Source: Pseudanabaena biceps
Lineage (GTDB): Bacteria; Cyanobacteriota; Cyanobacteriia; Pseudanabaenales; Pseudanabaenaceae
Direction of reading: 5' to 3'
Length of the DNA: 64,000 bases
Assembly: GCA_013361095.1 (NCBI GenBank)
Contig: JAATWA010000004.1
Coordinates: 62,001-126,000, forward strand
Shown in pieces: positions 9,066 through 16,653 of the stretch; the stretch's first letter is position 1; each line of letters starts with the position of its first letter. A program made the position numbers and the translations under genes. A model generated the notes under the pieces. It was not told the origin of the DNA, ran no database searches, and saw only the letters and a list, made by a program, of their open reading frames with translations.

Positions 9066-9749
9066 ATGAAATCCAATGTTGCCGAAATGATGATTGCACC
9101 TTCGCTCCTTGCCTCCAACCAGTCTTGCTTAGGACAAGAAGCCGAACGTGCCGAACGTTCTGGTGCTGATCGGCTGCACCTTGACATCATGGATGGACAC
9201 TTCGTCCCGAATCTTTCCTTCGGTCCGCAAGTTGTTAAAGCTATCCGTCCGCTTACCGACCTTTTCTTCGATGTTCACCTCATGTGCTCCCAGCCTGAAA
9301 TCCTACTCGAACCCTTTGCAAAAGATGGTGCGGACGAAATAATCATTCACGTTGAACTTGGTGAACAAGTCCCATCCCTGATCCATAAAATAAAATCCCT
9401 CGGTAAAAAAGTTGGACTTGCTATCAATCCACCTACTGCGATCGCATCCGTGCAACCGTTTCTCGAACAAATCGATCTGCTGCTTGTGATGACTGTCAAT
9501 CCAGGATTCGGCGGACAGGAATTTATCCAAAAATGCCTACCCAAAATCCAGCAGTCCCAGTCGTGGAGGCTCGAAAACAACTTGTCCTACCGCATCAGCG
9601 TGGATGGCGGCATCAATGAACAGACCGCCGCCGAATGCGCCCGCTCTGGAGCAGATACATTTGTAGCAGGTACGAGCTTATTCGGTGCTCCCAACCTGAA
9701 AGCTGCCGTCAAAAAAATGCGCCAGATTGTCAACGAGAATCAACATTAG
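9066..9749 (+). CDS. rpe: ribulose-phosphate 3-epimerase
   Basis: This 227-residue TIM barrel interconverts ribulose-5-phosphate and xylulose-5-phosphate (Calvin cycle and pentose phosphate pathway). Motifs seen: MIAPSLLASN at the start, the catalytic Asp and metal ligands in RLHLDIMDGHFVPNLSFG and FFDVHLMC, the phosphate loop TVNPGFGGQEF, and the second catalytic Asp in SVDGGINEQTA. An ATG at 9087 (MMIAPS...) matches the usual family start better than 9066. Its stop is 11 bases before the aldolase ATG, so the two are co-transcribed. It is probably a paralogue of the housekeeping Calvin-cycle rpe (inference). Confidence 0.93.
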   Translation: MKSNVAEMMIAPSLLASNQSCLGQEAERAERSGADRLHLDIMDGHFVPNLSFGPQVVKAIRPLTDLFFDVHLMCSQPEILLEPFAKDGADEIIIHVELGEQVPSLIHKIKSLGKKVGLAINPPTAIASVQPFLEQIDLLLVMTVNPGFGGQEFIQKCLPKIQQSQSWRLENNLSYRISVDGGINEQTAAECARSGADTFVAGTSLFGAPNLKAAVKKMRQIVNENQH

Positions 9750-9760
9750 AGCAACCCGAA

Positions 9761-10783
9761 ATGAATGTCCAAAAGCTGATAGAAACCGCGAAGATACTTG
9801 TTGCTGACTACAAAGGTCTGCTGGCGATGGATGAGAGCAATCCCACCTGCAACAAACGATTCGCAAAGCTAGGCATTCCCCAGACAGAGGAAGCCCGACG
9901 CGCCTATCGAGAATTGATTGTCACTACGCCCAGTCTTGGTAATTACATTAGTGGCGCGATCCTTTACGATGAAACGATTCGCCAGCAAAAACAAGATGGC
10001 ACTTCTTTCATTAAGATACTCTCCGATGCAGGAATAATTACTGGAATTAAATTAGATATCGGTGCTAAGGATATGGCAGGTCATCCTGAAGAGAAGATTA
10101 CCGAAGGTCTAGACGGATTGCGCGATCGCCTCAAGGAATATGTTCAAATGGGCGCTCGTTTTGCCAAGTGGCGTGCAGTGATTACCATCGGCGATCGCAT
10201 TCCTAGTCGAGGTTGCATTGAAGCTAACGCCCAAGCCTTGGCTCGCTATGCTGCGTTGTGTCAAGAAGTTGGACTAGTTCCCATTGTTGAGCCTGAAGTA
10301 CTGATGGATGGGGAACATACTATAGAAAGGTGTTATCAGGTAACGGAAGAAGCCTTACACACGGTTTTTAACCACCTTTATACACAACAGGTAATGTTGG
10401 AAGGAATGATTCTGAAGCCCAACATGGTGCTTTCGGGATTGACCTGTTCTGAACAAGCATCGTTGGATGAGGTAGCCAACGCCACGGTGAACTGTCTCTT
10501 GCGAAACGTCCCTGCTGCTGTGTCGGGAATTGCGTTCTTGTCGGGTGGTCAATCCTCTGAGTTAGCCTCAGCCCGATTGAATGCCATAAATCTAAGATTC
10601 AAATCGCCTTGGGCTTTGACATTTTCTTTCGGACGCGCTATCCATCAACCAGCGTTAGAGATTTGGCAAGGCAAAGAGGCGAATGTATCAAAGGCTCAAC
10701 AGGCTTTGTTGCATCGAGCCAAGTGTAATTGGGCAGCGCGTCAGGGCGAATATAAGGCTGCGATGGCAGGAACGGGAGTATGA
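9761..10783 (+). CDS. fructose-bisphosphate aldolase, class I
   Basis: The 340-residue metal-independent aldolase cleaves fructose-1,6-bisphosphate (or sedoheptulose-bisphosphate) by Schiff-base chemistry. Motifs: LLAMDESNPTCNKRF near residue 20, KWRAVITIGDRIPS, IVEPEVLMDGEHTI, and the Schiff-base lysine in GMILKPNMVLSG, then GIAFLSGGQSSELA. I chose the ATG at 9761 because MNVQKLIETAKILVADYKG matches the family start; the frame is open further upstream but overlaps rpe. The stop overlaps the start of the P-type ATPase gene (ATGA). Confidence 0.93.
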   Translation: MNVQKLIETAKILVADYKGLLAMDESNPTCNKRFAKLGIPQTEEARRAYRELIVTTPSLGNYISGAILYDETIRQQKQDGTSFIKILSDAGIITGIKLDIGAKDMAGHPEEKITEGLDGLRDRLKEYVQMGARFAKWRAVITIGDRIPSRGCIEANAQALARYAALCQEVGLVPIVEPEVLMDGEHTIERCYQVTEEALHTVFNHLYTQQVMLEGMILKPNMVLSGLTCSEQASLDEVANATVNCLLRNVPAAVSGIAFLSGGQSSELASARLNAINLRFKSPWALTFSFGRAIHQPALEIWQGKEANVSKAQQALLHRAKCNWAARQGEYKAAMAGTGV

Positions 10784-13290
10784 AAACAAGTATGACAACT
10801 TCTACCGATCCAGAGACTCTTGCCAAACTATCTCTAGAAGAACTTCAGAAACAACTAAAAACTTCAACTCAGGGATTGAGTACCAAAGAGGCAAGCGATC
10901 GCCTATTGAGGGATGGTGAGAACCAATTACCTGAAGAAACAATTAGTCCAATTATGCAATTTCTATCGCACTTTTGGGGGCCGATCGCATGGATGATCGA
11001 AGCGGCAGCAATTCTCTCGGCAGTAGTCGGCGACTGGGTTGATTTTGGCATTATTCTGTTACTGCTGATTGGTAATGGCGTGGTGGGATTTTGGGAAGAG
11101 TTTCAGGCGGGTAATGCGATCGCCGCTCTCAAAGCAAAACTTGCCCTCAAAGCGAAGGTGAAGCGCGATAACGAATGGGGAGCTATTCCTGCTAAGGATC
11201 TTGTTGCTGGCGATCTGATTCGGTTGCGATTGGGTGACATTGTGCCAGCCGATGTGCGCTTTTTGTCGGGAGATCCTGCACAGGTTGACCAATCGGCATT
11301 AACGGGGGAATCGCTACCTGTAGAACATAAGGTTGGCGATGTGCTTTATTCAGGTTCGATCATCAAGCAAGGAGAAATTGATAGCATTGTCTACGGGACT
11401 GGGGCGCGGACTTATATTGGCAAAACCGCGCATTTAGTGGAGACGGCTCATACTGTCAGCCATTTCCAACAAGCGGTGTTAAAAATTGGGAATTACCTGA
11501 TTATAGTTGCTTTGGTGCTGGTGGTACTGGTGCTAATGGTTGCCCTATTTCGCGGCGATCCTTGGTTAACTACACTCAGGTTTGTATTGGTGTTAACCGT
11601 TGCTTCCATTCCCGTTGCCATGCCTACGGTGTTATCGGTGACAATGGCTGTCGGCGCTCAAGAATTAGCCAAAAAACAAGCGATCGTCAGTCGGTTAGCC
11701 GCGATCGAAGAGATGGCCGGGATTGATATTCTTTGTTCTGATAAAACGGGTACTTTAACGCTCAATCAATTAACTTTGGGCGAACCTTTCTGTGTCGAAA
11801 ATACTACTCCCGAAGCGCTGATCCTTAGTGCGGCTCTTGCTTCCCGCGATGAAGATGGCGATCCCATCTATCTCGCAATTCTTAAAGGACTGAAGCCCGA
11901 TCAAAATCTGGATAGTTATCGCATCGTTCATTTTCAACCCTTTGACCCTGTGAGTAAACGTACGGAAGCAGAAGTGGAAACTGCCGATCGCGATCGCTTT
12001 AAGGTCAGCAAAGGTGCAACCCAAGTGATTTTAGCCTTAGTAAACAATGTCGAGCAAATCCAGTCACAGGTAGATCAGGCGATCGCAGAATTTGCCAAGC
12101 GGGGATTTCGATCGCTTGGTGTAGCGCGTACCGATCATGATGGTAACTGGCAATTTTTGGGCGTGTTGCCTTTATTCGATCCGCCCCGTAGCGATTCTCA
12201 ATTGATGATTCAGGAAGTCGGTAAGTTGGGCGTGGGGCTAAAAATGTTGACGGGAGATCAACAGGCGATCGCTAGTGAAACCGCCCATCAACTGGGACTT
12301 AAGGGCGATATTCTCGATGCTAGCATATTAGGTGAATCTGCTCCCCATCAAACAGGACAGACTAATGATGCGATCGAGGCAGCCGCAGGATTTGCTCAAG
12401 TTTTTCCCGAACACAAATACCATATCGTCGATGTCCTCCAACAGAGAGGGCATCTTGTCGGTATGGCAGGGGATGGCGTGAATGACGCTCCTGCCCTGAA
12501 AAAAGCCGATGCAGGAATTGCGGTTTCAGGAGCCACCGATGCCGCCCGTGCTGCTGCGGATATTGTCCTGCTCACTCCTGGACTTGGTGTCATTGTCGAA
12601 GCAATTCAGGAAAGCCGCCGCATCTTCCAGCGCATGAATAATTACGCGATTTATCGAATTACGGAAACGATTCGGATTTTGTTGTTTATGACCCTTTCGA
12701 TCTTGGTCTATAACTTCTATCCCGTTACCGCGATCATGATCGTGCTGCTTGCCCTATTAAATGATGGTGCGATTATCTCAATCGCCTACGATCGCACCCG
12801 TCCCGCCAAGCGACCTGAAACATGGAATATGCCTGTCGTTTTAGGTTTAGCAACGGTTTTGGGGTTGATTGGTTTAGCGAGTTCCTTCGGAATGTTATAT
12901 CTTGGAGAACGGGGTTTTCGACTCGATCGCGACACATTGCAGACATTGATTTATCTAAAACTGTCGGTAGCTGGACATCTCACCATCTTTGTAACCCGCA
13001 CCAAAGGTTCTTTCTGGTCGATTACCCCCGCCCCATTTTTGCTAATCGCTGTACTTGGAACTCAAGTTATAGCAACCCTAATTGCTGTGTATGGACTGTT
13101 CATGACTCCACTGGGCTGGGGTTTAGCAGGAATTGTCTGGGGCTATGCCTTCATCTGGTTTTTGGTTGCAGATTGGGTAAAACAAAGAGCCTACGGTGTC
13201 TTTAACCACGAGCAACCTGTCTATATCGCCTACGGATTAAGAAAGCTGCATCAATGGTTTTCCCATCCCCATTTACGGAAAAGAAACTAA
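10780..13290 (+). CDS. P-type proton-exporting ATPase (P3A family)
   Basis: The 836-residue membrane protein is of plasma-membrane H+-ATPase type. In order: an N-terminal cation ATPase domain, TM1-2 (FWGPIAWMIEAAAILSAV), an actuator domain with LTGESLPVE, TM3-4 with the cation-site stretch VASIPVAMPTVLSVT, the phosphorylation motif LCSDKTGTLTLN (Asp near residue 317), the hinge AGDGVNDAPALKKADAGIAV, and six C-terminal membrane helices. It is shorter than plant and fungal enzymes because it lacks a long autoinhibitory tail. Expected role: ATP-driven H+ efflux for pH control. It overlaps the aldolase stop by four bases, so translation is probably coupled. Confidence 0.92.
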   Translation: MKTSMTTSTDPETLAKLSLEELQKQLKTSTQGLSTKEASDRLLRDGENQLPEETISPIMQFLSHFWGPIAWMIEAAAILSAVVGDWVDFGIILLLLIGNGVVGFWEEFQAGNAIAALKAKLALKAKVKRDNEWGAIPAKDLVAGDLIRLRLGDIVPADVRFLSGDPAQVDQSALTGESLPVEHKVGDVLYSGSIIKQGEIDSIVYGTGARTYIGKTAHLVETAHTVSHFQQAVLKIGNYLIIVALVLVVLVLMVALFRGDPWLTTLRFVLVLTVASIPVAMPTVLSVTMAVGAQELAKKQAIVSRLAAIEEMAGIDILCSDKTGTLTLNQLTLGEPFCVENTTPEALILSAALASRDEDGDPIYLAILKGLKPDQNLDSYRIVHFQPFDPVSKRTEAEVETADRDRFKVSKGATQVILALVNNVEQIQSQVDQAIAEFAKRGFRSLGVARTDHDGNWQFLGVLPLFDPPRSDSQLMIQEVGKLGVGLKMLTGDQQAIASETAHQLGLKGDILDASILGESAPHQTGQTNDAIEAAAGFAQVFPEHKYHIVDVLQQRGHLVGMAGDGVNDAPALKKADAGIAVSGATDAARAAADIVLLTPGLGVIVEAIQESRRIFQRMNNYAIYRITETIRILLFMTLSILVYNFYPVTAIMIVLLALLNDGAIISIAYDRTRPAKRPETWNMPVVLGLATVLGLIGLASSFGMLYLGERGFRLDRDTLQTLIYLKLSVAGHLTIFVTRTKGSFWSITPAPFLLIAVLGTQVIATLIAVYGLFMTPLGWGLAGIVWGYAFIWFLVADWVKQRAYGVFNHEQPVYIAYGLRKLHQWFSHPHLRKRN

Positions 13291-13324
13291 CGCTCTTAAT
13301 TTCTTATCGAAGGAGAACCCGATC

Positions 13325-13921
13325 ATGAAATCTTTAATTAAGCGATCGCTAGCCAAAAGTAAATTTATTCCCGTTTGGTTATTCGTCAGTATGTTGGCGG
13401 TTATATTGCTCTACTCCTGTGTGCCTACAATGAACAGCAATAGGATGGAGCCATATCGACAAGTTGCCACACCATCGCAAAACGTCAACTCAACTGTTAC
13501 CCAACAGCAAAAATTTGCTTCTAATGGTGAGCGTATTTATTTTACAGCGACAAGCGATCGCGGCACGAATATTACTGCCACTGGTATTTCCTTATCGAAT
13601 GGAATGATGGGTAATGGAGGGATGATGGGTAATGGCACACAGAGAGGAACTATGGGTAATAGTTTCCTAACCTGTGCCTCCTGTCACTTCTCCGATGGGC
13701 GTGGTGGTGAACATACGATGATGGGAATGCAGACTATGAAATCTGCTGACATTCGCTGGTCAGCCCTAAAGGATGAATTCAATAATGACGAAAAGTTCCG
13801 TTTAGCGATTGTCAAAGGTGAAGACCCTGACGGCAAAAAAATGTTGAACAGGGATATGCCACGCTGGCAAATTGGCAATGAAGATCTAGCCGACTTGATT
13901 GGCTTTCTGAAGACGTTATAA
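13325..13921 (+). CDS. lipoprotein monohaem cytochrome c
   Basis: The 198-residue protein has a basic N-terminus, a hydrophobic segment and a lipobox-like ILLYSC (Cys near residue 32), so it is probably lipid-anchored outside the cytoplasmic or thylakoid membrane. One haem site, FLTCASCHFSDGRGG, is seen. A run rich in Met and Gly (NGMMGNGGMMGNG) precedes it. The C-terminus ends with a typical class I helix, EDLADLIGFLKTL, and DMPRW could supply the axial Met. It lies 35 bases after the H+-ATPase, with GAAGGAG upstream, so it may belong to the same transcript. Electron partners are unknown. Confidence 0.85.
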   Translation: MKSLIKRSLAKSKFIPVWLFVSMLAVILLYSCVPTMNSNRMEPYRQVATPSQNVNSTVTQQQKFASNGERIYFTATSDRGTNITATGISLSNGMMGNGGMMGNGTQRGTMGNSFLTCASCHFSDGRGGEHTMMGMQTMKSADIRWSALKDEFNNDEKFRLAIVKGEDPDGKKMLNRDMPRWQIGNEDLADLIGFLKTL

Positions 13922-13998
13922 AACCAGAACTTGCACCTCCCGCACGGGAAGCGAAATGATGTTTATGACAAATAGAATTATAAATTTTGCTAAAAAAT

Positions 13999-14916
13999 AT
14001 GACAGATAATCAATCTAATAATTTATTCCCAATCAAAAAACTTGACGATTTGATTCGTCCGTTTATTGTGCTACCAGAACGAAAAATTTCTCTTGCGAAA
14101 GACTATGACCCTGCCTACAAAGCCGATCGCCTCAAAAAGTCGAACGCTAAAGGTCAATTACAGGAAGGTATTGAGGTGTTAGCAAAATATCAGGATGTTC
14201 TCTATGCTCAAAGTACCCATGCGGTGCTAATCATCTTTCAGGCTATGGATGCGGCTGGTAAAGATAGCACGATTAAACATGTGATGTCGGGCATCAATCC
14301 TCAAGGATGTCAGGTGCATAGCTTTAAAGCGCCATCTACGGAAGAGTTAAATCATGACTATTTGTGGCGATGTTCTAAGGCTTTACCCGAAAGAGGACGA
14401 ATTGGAATTTTTAATCGCTCTTATTACGAAGAAATTTTGGTAACAAGAGTACATCCAGAAATCCTAGAGCAACGCTCACTCCCTGTTAGTGCGATCGATA
14501 ATGATATTTGGAAACGCCGCTTTGAAGAAATCAACAACTTTGAAAAGCATCTCGTCAATAATGGCACGATCATCCTCAAATTTTTTCTCAATGTATCCAA
14601 AGAGGAGCAGAAAGAACGTTTTCTAGAACGGATTAATCGCCCTGAAAAGAATTGGAAATTTTCTGTGAATGATGCGAAAGAGCGTAGCTTTTGGGATGAC
14701 TACATGAGTGTCTATGAGGATATGTTCAATCACACCAGTACAAAATATGCTCCTTGGTACATTATCCCCGCCGATCGCAAATGGTTTACTCGTTTGGTTG
14801 TGGCGGGTATCATTTACACGCAGTTAAAGGAACTGGATCTCAAGTATCCTACGCTCAGTAAAGAGCAACATCAAGGGCTTTTGAATGCGAAGAAAATTCT
14901 GGAGAGCCAGAAATAA
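13999..14916 (+). CDS. polyphosphate kinase 2 family protein
   Basis: The 305-residue PPK2-family nucleotide kinase transfers phosphate between polyphosphate and nucleotides (AMP/ADP to ADP/ATP, or the reverse). Motifs: PIKKLDDLIRPF at the start, Walker A FQAMDAAGKDSTIKHVMSG, Walker B GRIGIFNRSYYEEILVTRVH, the lid with ERFLERINRPEKNWKFS, and WYIIPADRKWFTRLVV. This is the one-domain PPK2 form; class I versus III cannot be fixed here. I chose ATG 13999 (MTDNQS) over the TTG 12 bases upstream. It follows the cytochrome and H+-ATPase genes, consistent with an energy-buffering function. Confidence 0.9.
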   Translation: MTDNQSNNLFPIKKLDDLIRPFIVLPERKISLAKDYDPAYKADRLKKSNAKGQLQEGIEVLAKYQDVLYAQSTHAVLIIFQAMDAAGKDSTIKHVMSGINPQGCQVHSFKAPSTEELNHDYLWRCSKALPERGRIGIFNRSYYEEILVTRVHPEILEQRSLPVSAIDNDIWKRRFEEINNFEKHLVNNGTIILKFFLNVSKEEQKERFLERINRPEKNWKFSVNDAKERSFWDDYMSVYEDMFNHTSTKYAPWYIIPADRKWFTRLVVAGIIYTQLKELDLKYPTLSKEQHQGLLNAKKILESQK

Positions 14917-14938
14917 AGTTGAGAATTGGTTGATTTTA

Positions 14939-14973
14939 GCGATCGCTATTACAGTGAGTCGTGATTTATAGGC
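14939..14973. repeat. 35-bp direct repeat, copy 1, flanking the 308-residue membrane protein gene
   Basis: Positions 14939-14973 match 16006-16040 at 31 of 35 positions; the shared core is CGCTATTAC.GTGAGT.GTGATTT.TAGGC. Both copies are in the same orientation and bracket the gene at 14989-15915. Confidence 0.8.
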
Positions 14974-14988
14974 AGTGCTTACAACTAG

Positions 14989-15915
14989 CTACATTTCTTC
15001 CAAATACCTACCAACGAATTCCGCAGCACTACCCCATGCTGACCTAATTTCATTTGAAGTGTTATCAAAATACCAAGCTTCTCTAGTCACTAGCTCCATA
15101 TTCCATTCCCAAGAGACCTCTTTACCTTTCTTGTCGTAGGTTTTAGTGGTTGGAAATATTCTGTAGCTTTTTGAGAGACCACTTGACGAATAAGTTTCTA
15201 GAATAATCCCCTTTATATCGGGAATTAAGTTTTTTAATTCTGGATCAGAGTAGATTGGAACATCTACGTCAAAAACTAAATTTATTTCTCTCGGCATCGC
15301 TTGAAGAGCTTTAAGAATTGAAACTCCAGAGTCTATTGCACGCAAAATTTCCTCTTCTCCTCCTTCACCCTTATGTATGAGCCTATTTCTAATTCCCCAA
15401 AAATTTTCCAATGAGCTAGATACATGGCTAGGTAAACCATATTTTTCGTGCATCTCATGTATTGCTTGACGAACAGGAATTGATCGTCTACCTCTTAAAT
15501 TTCCTGTTGCTGCAAGGAATTCAGTTGTAAACTTTTCAATTTCAGTTGCAAGCATAATTAATGCGGCTTTTGGAGATCTACCAGCTTCGCTCACAATTTT
15601 TCGAACGATACCCATTTCGAAATCCAATTCTTCAATGCTTTTTATTTGCTTACTTTCAGTAGGAAGTTCAGCAACTTCGTTGTTAAGAATTTCCGCAGAT
15701 TCACTGAGTTTGTCTAGTGATTCACTTAATTCAATTTCTTGACCGAACAATTTACCCTTTTTTAATCGTTTTGCTATATCAGAAATTTCTGACTTAAACA
15801 TCCATAAAACTACAAAGGGTAGAAATGACCAAAGAATAGGAGGGATAGCTTGAAGCAATGTGGCTGTATCTTGCATAGAGATTCCTAATTTGCCTAATTT
15901 GGAGTTGTGACTCAA
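14989..15915 (-). CDS. membrane-anchored hypothetical protein with HEPN/DUF4145-like region
   Basis: This is a 308-residue protein of no certain family. An N-terminal hydrophobic segment (PPILWSFLPFVVLWMF, near residues 25-40) is followed by a charged coiled region. An alpha-helical middle part, SPKAALIMLATEIEKF...LENFWGIRNRLIHKGEGG, resembles DUF4145/HEPN-type helices. The RNRLIH fits the R-x4-6-H motif of HEPN ribonucleases, though it may simply be the related non-catalytic form. The C-terminal 100 residues look beta-rich and are unassigned. The start could be the inner ATG giving MQDTATLL. The gene is flanked by 35-bp direct repeats and has lower GC than its neighbours, which points to recent gain. 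Confidence 0.7.
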   Translation of the reverse strand: MSHNSKLGKLGISMQDTATLLQAIPPILWSFLPFVVLWMFKSEISDIAKRLKKGKLFGQEIELSESLDKLSESAEILNNEVAELPTESKQIKSIEELDFEMGIVRKIVSEAGRSPKAALIMLATEIEKFTTEFLAATGNLRGRRSIPVRQAIHEMHEKYGLPSHVSSSLENFWGIRNRLIHKGEGGEEEILRAIDSGVSILKALQAMPREINLVFDVDVPIYSDPELKNLIPDIKGIILETYSSSGLSKSYRIFPTTKTYDKKGKEVSWEWNMELVTREAWYFDNTSNEIRSAWGSAAEFVGRYLEEM

Positions 15916-16005
15916 TTTGATGTTTAATTACTTAACTGAAAAAAAATTACCACAAATCCTAACTCTAACTTAAGTGCGATCGCATTAACAATCTATTTCC
16001 TAAAG

Positions 16006-16040
16006 GCGCTCGCTATTACTGTGAGTGGTGATTTTTAGGC
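16006..16040. repeat. 35-bp direct repeat, copy 2
   Basis: The partner of 14939-14973 in the same orientation, 31 of 35 identical. It ends in a HIP1 octamer (GGCGATCGCC). Confidence 0.8.
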
Positions 16041-16111
16041 GATCGCCGATCAAATATATGTTTTGCTGTATTGCGATCGCTATTTGATGTTTTTTACAGC
16101 CGTCTCAAGAT

Positions 16112-16567
16112 TTAAGATTCTGGAGCTTCGCCATCTAAAAATAGTGGTAGCTCTTGATTTAAGCGACCTGAACGCACAAACTCAGCATAGGTGTCAGCCT
16201 CGATCGTTAATAGTTCTTCACGCAATTGATCGGTAATAAATGTCAACAATTCAGGGTACTCAGTTTTAAGCTGATCGATTTCCTCTTGGAGTCGAGTTAG
16301 TTCACCCTTGACCAAAGATACTTGATAGTTATAGAACTCAATCTCAACCCTTGGATGTTGCTCTATTTCAGTCAGTCGTTGCAAAACTCGACTGAGCGCC
16401 GCCTGACGCGCAATAATTTCTAGATTTCTTTCGCGCATCGGTTGCTTTTGGAGCAGATTTAACTTTTGGAGAACAGGCTGAATTGTCAATCCCTGAACAA
16501 GCAAAGTAAATAGCACTGTCCCAAATACCGTCGCAATCACCAAGTATAAGGAATTCGATGAAACCAA
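16112..16567 (-). pseudogene. cation:proton antiporter (CPA1/NhaP-like), C-terminal remnant
   Basis: The 151-codon frame begins with a stop immediately before a TTG. It contains the last membrane helix of a CPA1-type antiporter, VFGTVLFTLLVQGLTIQPVLQKL, followed by the usual charged cytoplasmic tail (IARQAALSRVLQRL). All preceding helices are missing. The 5' truncated piece lies upstream of two MscS genes and a ClC gene on the same strand, so it was probably part of an ion-homeostasis cluster. Confidence 0.75.
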
Positions 16568-16653
16568 CTAAAAATTTGGGGCAAAGTTGCCACACTCAGA
16601 GAGACCGAAAGTACTAGTAAAAATTGTTATTAGCCTTAAGAACAGTTCAATTC

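Noticed and set aside
9635..9760. A longer N-terminus for the class I aldolase
   Set aside because: The extension overlaps rpe in another frame and has no aldolase-like residues; the ATG at 9761 fits the family start exactly.
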